Positions 35,801 to 47,900 of a DNA stretch of 64,000 nucleotides are shown here, piece by piece. Numbering within the stretch: the first letter of the stretch is position 1; each line of letters starts with the position of its first letter. The position numbers were made by a program, and so were the translations under genes. The notes beneath the pieces were generated by a model. The model saw only the letters and a program-made list of their open reading frames with translations, was not told the DNA's origin and did no database searches. Source of the stretch: Liolophura sinensis (Eukaryota > Mollusca > Polyplacophora > Chitonida > Chitonidae); NCBI RefSeq assembly GCF_032854445.1, contig NC_088295.1, positions 34,504,510 through 34,568,509 on the forward strand, in the 5' to 3' direction.

Positions 35801-36819
35801 TGTCTCGTTAGTCTCTGAAAAGGAGGCCAAAATGTTGAAAGTTTCTGATATACGTTCAACCCCAATAGAAACTCGATTTCAGTATCACACAAGCATAGAT
35901 CTATTACAACAATGCAGTTGTTTTCGCCATTATTTAATGATTTGTTATATCTCTATAAACACAAGCTATACTGAAGGTGCAAGAACCTTGTTTTACCTAT
36001 ATAGTTTGCGAGTAACATTTATCCGAGGTTTAATCACACAAATATAGGTTATCAAATCTATGTTGTTGTCACTTGTCTCATGGCCACTCAATGTTGCATT
36101 GTATAGAAGTGAACAGAGGAGTCTACGACATATATACCATCCCAGACAATGATCATCCGTGCGACGGTATACATGTGGGGAAACATTAACATATTTATTG
36201 CCGCTTTCATTTGAACTTTATTTAATGCCATATGCAATAAGTTTTCACTTATGTATGATAGGCTGGTGGTCCGTTTTATGGGTAGGGGAAACCCGGAGTG
36301 CCCTGAATTGCACCGACCAAGTTCCTGGCGAACTTTTCCACGAATAACATACATGTACGCCATACTGATAGAAGGCAAGCCTTCAACACAAACGTCATGT
36401 ACGGCCGCACATGGGAGCGCCCACCAGCGTTTCTTGGCTCCAATACCGTAAGAAAAATGGCATTAGTAAAGTATTTTATTGGTGTCTATGTAACCAAAGT
36501 CCTGTGCGAGCAAAATTACGTTTTTCCCTTGATTATCGAAAGGCAAGACGTTGCGGCAAAAATAAAACGAAGGTCAGATTACAAATTCAGTTCCTGATGT
36601 GTCCGCTGTGGCTTTCAGTCAGTAGGCTTGTCACATACCTTGTACGAATTGTAAGAGTTTCTCAACATGTGAGAATATTTTCCCGATCGAACACGTGTCA
36701 ATGGTTTATTACAGTTTTTGGCGTGTTCTATGTCTTGAAACTACATTTCTGCTGCAGGTAATATCCGTACGACCATAGTGGTTGTCATACTTCCTGTGTG
36801 GGTTATTTTATCATGATCT
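32861..36819. other. Gene-poor unique sequence with candidate regulatory patches
   Basis: No coding exon recognised. Sequence at 35150-35510 is less AT-rich and contains TAAT-type cores (ccgattaatcttcatcat, gaagcgatattgattaag). A decayed SINE-like block (gttttatgggtaggggaaac) is near 36272. Confidence 0.35.
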
Positions 36820-36830
36820 TCGTCATAATG

Positions 36831-37176
36831 GCCAGCCCGGATAGCACAGTTGGTAGAGCGTCCGCTACGGGACCGGAAGATCCAGGATCAATCCTGGATC
36901 GAGTCACAGCTAAGACTTTAAACCAGGGGAGTTGTAACTTCCTCGCTGGGGTGAAGGGGATAGTTGACCCGTATCAGTATAATGGCTCGGGCGGGGCGAC
37001 TTACTTGCCCTCGGTAAGTCGTCTCAGTGAAGCAGCACTAGGTAAAAGAGCGGTGGAAATCCGTCCTGCAACAAGGAGGCACATCACACGCACATGCACC
37101 CTAAGGATTCCTTCGTCGTCATATGGCTGAAAAATTGTTGAGTACGACGTTAAACCCCAAGCACTCACTCACTCAC
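36831..37176 (+). mobile_element. Full-length tRNA-derived SINE, second type, with target duplication
   Basis: A 346-bp element. The head has an A box (tagcacagttggtagagc) and a B-box-like ggatcaatcctgg. The body includes ccctcggtaagtcgtctcag. The 3' end is gtacgacgttaaaccccaag plus (CACT)n. Flanked by perfect 11-base tcgtcataatg (36820-36830 and 37177-37187). An open frame through it is not a gene. Confidence 0.95.
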
Positions 37177-37720
37177 TCGTCATAATGATAATGAGAAAGA
37201 ATTAGGTCAGGACCAGTCATTGGATTACACCTAGTTAGGCCACGTAAGTCAAATGCCATCACTCCCATCTTTGATGTTTTAGCAGGACCGGTCTTTGGTG
37301 ACACCTATTGCCCAGTATTATACCAGTGGTATGCCAAGTGCCACCAGAACCTTCTGCGATATAGTTCGGATTTCTGGTAACTTCGGACAAGGAGTTCGTT
37401 TAATTGCTTCAACCGGTACATCATTTTGTCTTACCGTCTCGGGAATAGATCAATCCGGTTGGTTATACGGGCCAGATTGTGTCAGGCGGTCACAATGTGC
37501 ATAGTGTGCCCGTCTTAAGACTATATAGCTTATAGAAGATGTATACATATAAATGACATCAAAATGAAATAAAAATGGACCCTACGTCTTCAATCAGAAC
37601 AGATAACAATAGTGACACTGTTCACCAATTAATAGAGCGACGAGAGTCAGCAACTAGCGCGGATTAATCAGCAGATTAATCATTATCAGCGCTTTATAGC
37701 GTTTTTGTTTTATTTTCCAG

Positions 37721-37809
37721 TTTCTTGGCCTCGATCAGTACGGCACTGAGGACAATTCCTGCCTACAAATGCTGGATAAAGAAGCCGAGAGCCTGCAGCC
37801 GTGTTCTGT
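37721..37809 (+). other. Candidate isolated internal exon
   Basis: A good polypyrimidine acceptor (gtttttgttttattttccag) is followed by 89 bases open in two frames and then GTAAGG. Frame 1 begins FLGLDQYGTEDNSCLQMLDK; frame 2 begins FLASISTALRTIPAYKCWIK. Neither is recognised. No partner exon was found. Confidence 0.2.
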
Positions 37810-40788
37810 GTAAGGCTTCCTGCACCCCATTTCGACAACAAGAAAGAACAAGTTATAGATTTCTTTTCATCGGGTAATCATCGAGGGCTTGACATGATCG
37901 ATGCTTCCATGGCGGCTTGATACGAGACCGCGTCTCGTCTGGCCCACTCTAATGCTGTATTTGGGGGCAGTTTTCCAGGAACGTGCTTAGATATGACCAG
38001 ATCCAATATTTACCTTGTGCCCGCTGACGTAGGGCCTACGTAAACGCCAGTCTGACAGTGTCGGGTTATCAACTGGCAACGTTAATCAATGGCAGGATAA
38101 GGGGGAGCAGTACTAGAGCGTAGAGAAGAGCACTCCGCCTCTCACGATGCCTCCCAATGTGGGTCACTAGACCAACGCTTGATTATTGGAGTTAAACTGA
38201 CCCAGTGTTACACAGAGGGCGTTCGGAGGCTAGCTGGCACATCCAGACGATCTGGAATCCACCAACAATCCCCCCTCGTATCAAATGTACGCCTCATAGA
38301 ATTCGGCTGCACGGTCACCACCAATAACATTTCCTCTTTAAACATACATACGCCAACATGCATTCCCACCAACAATTTGCCTGCGCATCGGCAATGCGAT
38401 TGTACACAACAGTGTACTATAAGCTAAAGAATTCGTGTAAGGGTATTTGGGGGAAGCCTGGACGGATAGTCCCCACTGACTGAGATTGATCGAGCCGGAT
38501 ATGTGGCGGAAAAGACCGAGAGACCAAAGTTACTTGAACAATGTAGAACCTTTTTCTCTTCGCGAAAATCACCACAATATGGTTGAAATAGTGTCAGTAT
38601 AGGCATGACGTTAAACGTCAACCATTTATTCATTTTCCGCTGATCATTTAATAAACAGGGGATGGTGATTTCGTTAAAATGTCATTAATATGAATGGATT
38701 GAAGAAAAAGAAAACCACACTTTAAACAAATACTAACTAACAAATTCCCGGATTTTGAAGTAGGATGTGTACAGGCTAGAATTTTCTGTGATAAACCCAC
38801 AGCTCACTACATATCCCATAAAATGTAAAGTGGTCAAAGTACATACGATATGTACGAACAAAATTGATGATCAAAATATAATATAGGTCAGTGGGTCACC
38901 AATATATGGTAGATGTAACACTGGTATCGTGACTGTGCAATCAAATGTTCTTGGCCAGAAAGCTTTGATGGTATAAACGCATATATCACCAGTACTTATA
39001 TACAGCAGCAAGGCCTTCTTGCTGCCAAGGAACACCCACGTATTGAGCTGTTCTAACGGCAGTCATAGTTTATTCAACTAGGCAGATATGTCTTCTTGGC
39101 AAGAAATCATTCCTTACATAAGATTCAGGAAATTTTGTAACTTACGTATATATGAGAAACTGTCCTGGGCTTTAAACAATAACGAACATCTCGAAACTTC
39201 TGTGTTCATGTCCAGGAGCAGGACCATCTTATGTGAGTGAAGCCATGACGTGACATGATGTGATGAACCCTCATCGGAAAAAAGGATTTGTAGAAAAACA
39301 CTTGAAAAGTTGACGTAGTCTTTCTTTAAAGATACAGTGAAACATCCAGAGAGAGTAACCTTAGTTCGGAAACTTCAAGCACAGCCATTACCATTGTAAC
39401 ATATCCCAGAACATTGTTTTTGATTAATTTACATTTATTAAATGGTTGTAGGTTTGAACAGTTCTGTTAAACGTCGGCTTTAATTAAGGTTTGATTAAAC
39501 TCTTCCACTGAGCGTTATAAATATATTAACATTGTTAACCGTATATACACTTCTGCGTTCGCATCATTTCTGTCATATCAGCGTTATACGTATATCAGTA
39601 TAATTAAAAATAAAACAAATCCGGAAATATCGAACTACGTCAGCGGAGAAAAAAATTCTCGAACAATTATGCGGGCTTTGGTTCCATCTCACTACAAGAA
39701 CTATACGAGATTATTTATTTATAAAAACCAAGATCTTTCCTCAGTTTTTTGAAAGGCATGATTTGAGAAGATGTCTTCAAATGTGTTATCCGACGTACAG
39801 TTGTTTTCGCGGTTAATAGAAGCCATCTCGGCTTATTCTTCACGTCAGTTTAACCCGTATCCGCGCCAAAGTACCCAGCCAAGCATTTGTGAGTCAACAG
39901 ATCCGACCCCAAGATGCAGGTTAATGCTTGAATGTAGGACAACGCTACTTTTTTCAAAGAATTGACAGTTTGCCCTCCTTCTTATGACCTGTTTCCGGTT
40001 GATCAACCACCCGTGGGCTTTCCCCAATGACCTGGTTTACTGACCTTTGACACCTCGTAACTACTGCGTCACATCTAATCAATAACAGCCCCTAAAACAA
40101 TTGGCGACCTGGATAGCTGACCTCCATGGCATTAATCGCCAAAATTGCAATTGATGGAAGCATTTTTCTTTTCCTGTCACATCATTCTGCTTTCAGTCTT
40201 GTATGTAGCTCTTTTCAGTGAAACTTAATGTATCTGCGTGATGCCGGTTTCACAAATCAAAAACACTCAAATGTTACAAGGAAAAAAGTCTTTGATATAA
40301 ACATACTTAAATTCAACTGTTAATTTTGGCAATTAGAGTCATAATCATCTGTGACTCGTCTTTTCAGTGAATCATACATCATATAGTTGTTATACACCGG
40401 ACCGTAAGATTTTAAATTAGCTAAATTAAGGGTTCTACAGTCTTCAAAACTGTTTCTGTTATAAAAAGACACCCTTTTGAAACATATATTTAAAAAAATA
40501 GAAAAACAGAATAGACGTATCTTATCATGACAATGGTACAAATGCTCATGTACTCACAGCATAGGGAGGAAAAACAGAGTTTGAAAGTTGGCAAATGGTA
40601 GCAAATTACACGCTCCCCAAGTACCATGGATTAAGCATGATTAGGTGAGAAAAATTGTAGGTACGATACTTGCAATTTATTGTATTGTATCACTGGTCTA
40701 GAATTACCGAGCATGATGTGTTGTCATCACATTTAATAACAATAACATGAAAACAATCCGAAAGGATTAAGCCTCGGAGAGGGAGTAA
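37810..40788. other. Gene-poor unique sequence
   Basis: No coding exon supported. A TATA-like tttataaaaacc at 39717-39728 precedes an ATG at 39771 with a 64-codon open frame of no known similarity. Nuclear-receptor-like tgacctttgacacc lies near 40042. Neither is enough to call a gene. Confidence 0.3.
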
Positions 40789-41062
40789 GGGAGTGAGTGC
40801 TTTCGGGTTCATGCTTAACAATTTTTCAGTCCTTACAGTACATGCAATATGCCTCCTTGTTCCAGGATTTCCGCAGCTCTTTTATTTTTAGTGCGAGACG
40901 ACTTGCCGAAGGCAAGTAAGCCGTCCCACCCGAGCCATTATACAGATACGTGTAAATCAGTCGTTGCACTATCCCCTAAATACTAACGGCCAAGCGAAAA
41001 AGTTACAACTTCATCTTTTTAGGTGTGACCCGACACAGGATTGATCCTGGACCTACCAGCAG
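40789..41062 (-). mobile_element. tRNA-derived SINE, second type, head-truncated
   Basis: Reverse copy: gggagtgagtgc and cttaacaatttttcagtcc (tail), then acgacttgccgaaggcaagt and gccattatacagatacgtgt, ending at the B-box side (ggattgatcctgg). The A box is missing. Confidence 0.8.
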
Positions 41063-41179
41063 AAAACGGGATTATCATAAGTTCTTAATAAGTTTAAAGG
41101 AAGGATTGTGATCCCGGGGCCTGGTTTTAGTGAAGAACTTGACCTGATATTACAATGTTTTGTCCGTCTTCAAAAAAGT

Positions 41180-41405
41180 ATTTATTTATCTGATTGGTGT
41201 TTTACGCCGTACTCAAGTGGGTGGAAACCGGGCGGAGCCCGGGTGAAACCCACGACCATACGCAGGTTGCTAGAGACCTCCCCAAGTACGGCTGGAGAGG
41301 AATCCAGCATGAGCTGGACTTGAACTCACAGCGACCGCATTGGTGAGAGGCTCTTGAGTCATTACTCTGCGCTAGCGCGTTAACCAACTGAACCACGGAG
41401 GCCCC
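41180..41405 (-). mobile_element. Full tRNA-headed SINE with (ATAA)n tail
   Basis: On the - strand: head gcctccgtggttcagttgg (A box), gagttcaagtcc (B box), centre gggctccgcccggtttccac, tail gagtacggcgtaaaacacca and (ATAA)n. The central part is internally shortened. Short tcaaaaa on both sides may be the target duplication. A 28-bp minisatellite starts about 35 bp beyond the head. Confidence 0.9.
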
Positions 41406-41439
41406 TCAAAAATATAGGCAGAACGCAAACTATCATGTA

Positions 41440-41945
41440 GCCAATATGCCATGCTGGTGTTGCATAATCCAATATGCCATGCTGGTGTTGCATAATCCAA
41501 TATGCCATGCTGGTGTTGCATAATCCAATATGCCATCCTGGTGTTGCATGGTCCAATATGCCATGCTGGTGTTGCATGGTCCAATATGCCATGCTGGTGT
41601 TGGATAATCCAATATGCCATCCTGGTGTTGCATGGTCCAATATGCCATGCTGGTGTTGCATGGTCCAATATGCTATACTGATGTTATATGATCTAATATG
41701 CCATGCTGATGTTGCATGATCCAATATGCCATGCTGGTGTTGCATAATCCAATATGCCATCCTGGTGTTGCATGATCCAATATGCCATGCTGGTGTTGCA
41801 TGGTCCAATATGCCATGCTGGTGTTGCATGGTCCAATATGCCATGCTGGTGTTGCATAATCCAATATGCCATCCTGGTGTTGCATGATCCAGTATGCCAT
41901 CCTGGTGTTGCATGGTCCAATATGCCATGCTGGTGTTGCATGATA
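41440..41945. repeat. 28-bp minisatellite
   Basis: About 18 units of ccaatatgccatgctggtgt + tgcataat with few variants (atgct/atcct, ataat/atggt). Because 28 is one more than a multiple of 3, each frame repeats every 28 codons, and frames on both strands stay open (for example MQHQHGILDHATPAWHIG). These are not read as genes. Confidence 0.95.
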
Positions 41946-43225
41946 CACCAGCCCCGTGAGAGACTGATTAAACTGCAAATCAATTGTGTGGAGAAGCTAT
42001 AGGCGTCGTAGAGACATTCGTATATCAGGCAATCGTCAACCATAATAGAAGTCAATGATCGCAAAACCAATTCCCAAAACAACGTTTAATGAGAAAGTCA
42101 ACAGTTCTCAATGCAATGATACCAGAAAGGTGCAAGAAATGCTCTAGACGCGTATTTATGTTAATCAGTGTCCAAACTGTGTAACATGCCAGTTTATAAA
42201 CTCCCAAACTACAGGTTGCATACATGCAGTATTGTATTTGCCATCCTACACATGCTTCTGATCCACAACCTTTCGATTTTTGTAGCAAACGAGCTGAAGG
42301 ACAACAAAACATTTTACTCAATACCTCTGTATTCCAACCTACTTGATGACCCTTGACATTTTACTAGAAAGAAAATTGCAAACAGGTAAGCTAATAAGTC
42401 ACTCTAAATTAAAGTTTCTATTAAAATTTCTGTACAATATAGCACGGTTTTACACGCACATACCATAATAATCACGTGGTATTTCATAGGCAACTTGATC
42501 TATACATACCACAGACCCGCAGAACTCTCAGTGGCTCAAATATCTGACCTAAAATTTTGTCAGTGCATGACCAAAGTACGTAGTTTACCTGATTCTTACA
42601 CATTGTTAGCCGTGGGTCATTGATTCTACTCACCCACCCGTTTGCTAGCGGATCACAGGTGTTGAAGTGACGTGTACCAGGTGTTAAGGCGACGAACTAA
42701 TTTCGCAGATTCCATTTAAAAATTAGCTGCTTCACTCATCGAGATTTGAAAACGAATCTCATGTCCGTAATCGTGCTCTCTACCATCTTAGCTATTGCGT
42801 ATTCCTTGTTTGCTAGTGCTAATATAAGCACAAGAAAGCTAGTCCCGTTACACCCTTCTGTGTAAGCCGGGTTAGGCCATCATCATACCATCGTACTATC
42901 TTTTCTCGGTGTCGACGCTTTTCAACAACAATAACACCGCTTAGAATAACTTAGGCCTTTTACCAACTATTTAAAACAACTAAATATAAACATGTTTCCA
43001 TTTTCATTATAGCGGATTAAATTTTGCGAGCTGCTGGATTCTTTTTTTTCCAGCAAATGTGTTATTGGCAATGATCAGAATATATTTATTAAAGCTTCTA
43101 AATGGGTTGTTTCATATATCTGCAAAAAATTATTTATTAAAACGGGTATATAGTACATTGCTGGGGACTTTTTTTGACCTGTGGTATGTGTTCAGAGAAA
43201 TTGCCGTGTTGAGAAATTTCATTTT
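41946..43225. other. Gene-poor sequence, nothing identified
   Basis: Unique AT-rich sequence; no coding exon or repeat recognised. Confidence 0.4.
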
Positions 43226-43237
43226 CCTTGAGTCCCT

Positions 43238-43378
43238 AACCTGCGGATGGTCGTGGGTTTCACCCGGGCTCTGCCCGGTTTCCTTCCACCATAATGCTGG
43301 CCGCCGTCGTATAAGTGAAATATTCTTGAGTACGGCGTAAAACACCAATGAAATAAATAAATAAATAAATAAATAAAT
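43238..43378 (+). mobile_element. 5'-truncated SINE with (ATAA)n tail and target duplication
   Basis: Centre gggctctgcccggtttcctt and ccaccataatgctggccgcc, then gagtacggcgtaaaacacca and (ATAA)n. Perfect flanking ccttgagtccct (43226-43237 and 43379-43390). The tRNA head is absent, as expected for incomplete reverse transcription. Confidence 0.95.
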
Positions 43379-44119
43379 CCTTGAGTCCCTCAATAGATCA
43401 AGCTCTGCTGGTAAAAAGTGTCTGAAGGCTGTACATGTATAACTCAAAAATTTACAACATTCTTTCAGGCTAACGTAAGTTAACTTATTGGGTACCTTTG
43501 AACTCTGTTCGAAAATTTACTAAATTGATTAATGCGAACATAAACGATAATGCGAAGTAAACGTATTTGGTAAAACTATGTAGTTTTCCACGGCATCATG
43601 TGGATAACATCTTAAGAGCTTCATATAAGACCATATCAACATCTCTCATATATTAGTGAAATACATAGTTTTACAAATCTATGCATGTGCGTCGTATACG
43701 TATTAATTACGGTGAATTTTTTATATTTAGAAAAACTCGTCCGACTTGCCTTCCTTGAAGCGAATGAAGTTCTGGCCATCTTTTGTCACCTCAGTCGCTT
43801 CGCGACCTCTGTGACAAACGACGGCATTGACTGGGTGATCTAGCTTGAACACCTCAACCTCAGACAGTAACTGTAATTTACAGTCTTACACCAGCGATGT
43901 CAAAAAATTGCAATGAACATCCCTCCTTTTTGTGTTTAGCGAATTCTGCTCAAGCCCTGGTGATAAGGAGCATGTAATTTGTTACTATTTAAGAATTCTT
44001 ATGAAAAGAAAGAATAAAAAAGTGGGGAAATATAACATTCATCACCAAACGTAATGACCTTGATTTGCCCTTACCAGTCTACTTTTTAGGCCAATTATAG
44101 AGCATATGTTTATGTATTT

Positions 44120-44240
44120 TACGCCGTATGGTGTTTTACGCCGTACTCAAGATTGGGAGGTAACTGGGCAGAGCCTAGGGGAAACCCATGACCATTCGCA
44201 GGTTGTTGTCAGACCTTCCCACGTGCGGCCGGAGAGGAGT
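44120..44240 (-). mobile_element. SINE fragment
   Basis: ggtgttttacgccgtactca, gggcagagcctaggggaaac and ccttcccacgtgcggccgga match the reverse of the (ATAA)n SINE. The start shows a partial duplication of ttttacgccgta. Head missing. Confidence 0.8.
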
Positions 44241-44289
44241 ATAGAGCATATAGAGTATCTACTTGATGGTTGTGTTATGTGATGCTCAA

Positions 44290-44835
44290 AAATTGTTCAC
44301 TTATCCAATAGCAGTTAAATTTATGGATGGAGGAGTTCCCACCTTTGACAAGTTACTCACATACAGTTTTGGTGGAAGACAGATGGTTTTCAACAAATGA
44401 CCAGATAAGCGTCACTGATTGCTTACTGCCACCAAGGTACCAAGAAAAGTGAGAGCCAAGAATCCACAAATTCCCTGTCGAATCTTGTATATCATATCGT
44501 ATGGCGTGAAGACAAACACTTAACCACTTGGCTACAACACCCCCAGTTACTCAAGTACATCAATACCTGATTGTCCTGCCAGATAACTATTCCAGTTATG
44601 TGCAGTCTCAATTTTGTTTACAGTTGTGGAGGAAAATGGAGTACCCATAATAACCCACTGACATTTTGCAAATTACTGACAAATTTTCAAACTTGTGAGA
44701 TAGACTTGTATGCTGTGTTGGTGGAAGTGGTCTACTAAGTGCCATCAACTTCTCACTGCCACCAAGGCTCCACAATGTGAGAAAAAGCTGTCCAAAGCTG
44801 GGACTAAACCTGAATTTGGCATACCCACAGGTAAG
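44290..44835. repeat. Two diverged copies of repeat family C
   Basis: Copies at about 44290-44530 and 44630-44835 share ctgccaccaaggctccaca or ctgccaccaaggtacca, and the first shares gaatccacaaattccctgtc with 3530-3775. They lie next to each other in the same orientation. Confidence 0.5.
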
Positions 44836-44930
44836 CACTCAGCGGGTAAAATTAACAATGTTTGACTTCATAAAGAAATTAAACAAAAACTGCAAAAGAC
44901 AAACGAGTAAAGTAGATTTCCTATGTGGTG

Positions 44931-47900
44931 TTTATTTTTTCTTAAAGCATGGTCATTGGTGATTAGTGCCATGGGTTGAGGTTGTCTGATTGGACAACCC
45001 AGAACTTGTCAAAACATCAATACAGACTGAGAATGGAGGAAAAAACAGTGCTGATGAGGAGTCACCTATATCTAGATAAATATGTATATACCAGGATTGT
45101 CTCACAATGGTGGAACAACAGGACGCAAAACAGAACAAAAAATACATACAAACAAAACTTCCATTGTCCAAAATGTACACAAAGAGACAGGTAGCTGTTA
45201 ATGGCATGTACACCAAGTATACCCATAACAAGATCAACATAACAAACCATATACCTATCTGACAGCCAGTTCTCCATATACCAATAAACCGGACACAGCC
45301 GAACACATAGGTAAGTATTCAACATAAAAATACATCCATGTAATATACATGTATAACGTTGTGATTTGGGGATACAGGTTAACATCTCAATATAAGATAC
45401 ACAGAAAAACTGGAGAGACTGTCTCCATATCCAAGATTGTGGATTCCACAATCTGTACACATACATGTACACTACTGTATAACATTCAACATGGTCTTAC
45501 AATAAAGAGAAAGCATAACATATTATCTTTGGTAAGTAAGAATTTACAGTATCACCCTTTGATGAAAAACCCCTCCCGCCCCCACCATTACGTGTACAAT
45601 ATGGTGACGATTTTTAATAATGGCCACACAGGATTTATAGCATCCAAATGTCACAACTTGCACTGTTTTTTTTTAGCGTGTCTCCAATGAAAAGTCTGTA
45701 TAAATATACAAATTACTGGTACATGTACTGGTACACGCACGTCTTATGAAAGCACCTATAGTACAAAAAGGTAAAATATAAATTTTTCGAAGTTTTATCT
45801 CAGGAAGGCAATGTTTAGCCTGCGACACTCATGAGTGGACAGCAAGGGTCATTCACAGCGCTCTTTGTTCACAACTGGGATTTGTTCATCGCGATCACGT
45901 GTGTATTTGTGAATTGAGTACAATGATATACAGTTGGATTTGGGCAGATATAAACTCACGGCTTGAGTACATGTATATTATACAAATGCATCAGATTATA
46001 GGCTCTTAATGCCTGTAGGACTGAATATCGGGATAATCCACCAAGATTCCCACAATGCTGTATTGCCCAGCAAGGTAGTTTGGCTCCAGGTGACAGTTCT
46101 AACTGAATATATAAAATATCATATGCTGCAGCTTGTAAATGTACAAGACATGACTTATGTTTGTATGGTAGTCCTCTCTTTACGTGCAGGATACCACAAA
46201 GAAAACTCCAATTTTGCTGATCCTTCATTTTCTTGCATTCTGTACATAGCCACAGAGCATAGTGAGCGAGTTACTACTGCTCTGGAGATTAATATATGTA
46301 TACATCTGTACAGTGTAATAGTGAAAACTTTGCTGTTATACAGACCTGCAGCACAAACAGTAAACCACTTTCCCCCATTGTCACACTCACACGTGTTAAA
46401 TACTACACCCTTAACAATATACCCAAACAAATATATACACCACACCATATCAAAACATTATGTCACACATGTTCTAGTACTGATACCTGCACAAACACTT
46501 CTCTCACATCTGCTCAACTCATTCACACAACTGTACACATATCATCACTATTAAACAGTATAGGACCTTTAATGAAATCTCCGTCAGTAAATGTCCTCTT
46601 TAAATCATCTTAATCATGTACAAATGTGTCAGATGTATTTGGGTGGTAAAGATATGGGTCTCTGGTGTCTGTAAATCTGCTATTTTGTACAAACACTATT
46701 AAAGGCTTATTCCCAACATTTAAAAAAAAAAAAGGGCTTATCTGTAGAGAAGAGCACTTCACTGCTCAGAGTTAATACAGTACTGTACTGTCTGACCCAC
46801 TTCCAACAAGCATACAATCTGAGAACTGCTCATCTTTTCATCGATCAAAGTGCACATGTAACAAGAAAAAGCAGTTACAATAGCGGTGCAATAAAAAGCA
46901 AAGAGGTAATTTATCTTTTCTCAATCACAATAAAATGCCCCATGTACTAGGGCCAACCAAGTTAACTGTGTCAACACCTGTGGTTTAAATCGTTAATGTT
47001 CACAATAATGAGGAATGATGAAGGTGTGCCATTACTGTCAGTCTATACTGGACTTAGGCCACGAGTCTGCCGTGCTAAGAATCAGGACACAGGATAACAA
47101 AGGTAGCTTAACTAGACGTAAGTCGGACTTAGTCTTAACTTCTGGCGTTATTCCTGAAGTTGATTTGAATAAATTTTGGTCTAGCACATCGTATTAAAAT
47201 AAAAATCCTTATAATAATGAGTCACAATATTAGCCCTGTTAACTGTATGAAGTGCAGGAGTATGTCTGAGACAGCTTCGTGATCCTGGGGCCTGATTAAT
47301 ATAATAGCTATAAAAGGGTATAATTGAGACGTGCTCATTAATCTACTCTTCTTCTTCTATCTTTCAGTTCTGAACACAGAACTCTGCAGGTACAGGAGGA
47401 GATGGGAAGGGTGGAACGCGTCTGATTATATCAGGTGAAATTAAACAAGAAAACCTTCTCACATTTAGCCCCGGCTTGCCAGTCATAGACACTGTAGGCT
47501 ATTAAAGCGTCAAGTGACAAATGCTAATTGGTAGGTTTAAACTAACACAACTCAACGTTTTGTTTTAAAATACTAACATCTTCAGGCAATATCAAACAAG
47601 TGCAGGACAGGTTTTCAGTACACTTGGTAATACCACCAGGGAAAAAAAAAAAAAAAAAAGTGGAACAAAAAACGAAATGTTAGTAAATGAAAAATACGAA
47701 ACAAAAACAAAACTGAGCTGTGCATAGATGTAGAATGTTTTGGTGAGCAGAACACAGACACCTTTCAATGTGGATATTCTAGAAACACATTACTCAAGTA
47801 CAAAATACATCTTGGGACACTAAAATGTGTAGAGAAATGATTACTGATATTGTCCATGGACTCTCTGGCTGTCTATGAAGGCAGAGTCTGTATGCAAGAA

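Noticed and set aside
36798-37130. 110-codon + strand frame (MASPDSTVGRASATG...)
   Set aside because: It is the second-type SINE itself, bounded by an exact target duplication.
39771-39965. 64-codon frame after a TATA-like box
   Set aside because: No similarity, no Kozak strength beyond chance, and no downstream exon; kept only as a note.
41372-42082. Repetitive His/Gln/Ala-rich protein on the - strand and a Cys/Trp-rich one on the + strand
   Set aside because: Both derive from the 28-bp minisatellite, whose period keeps all frames alike; no start context or splice support.
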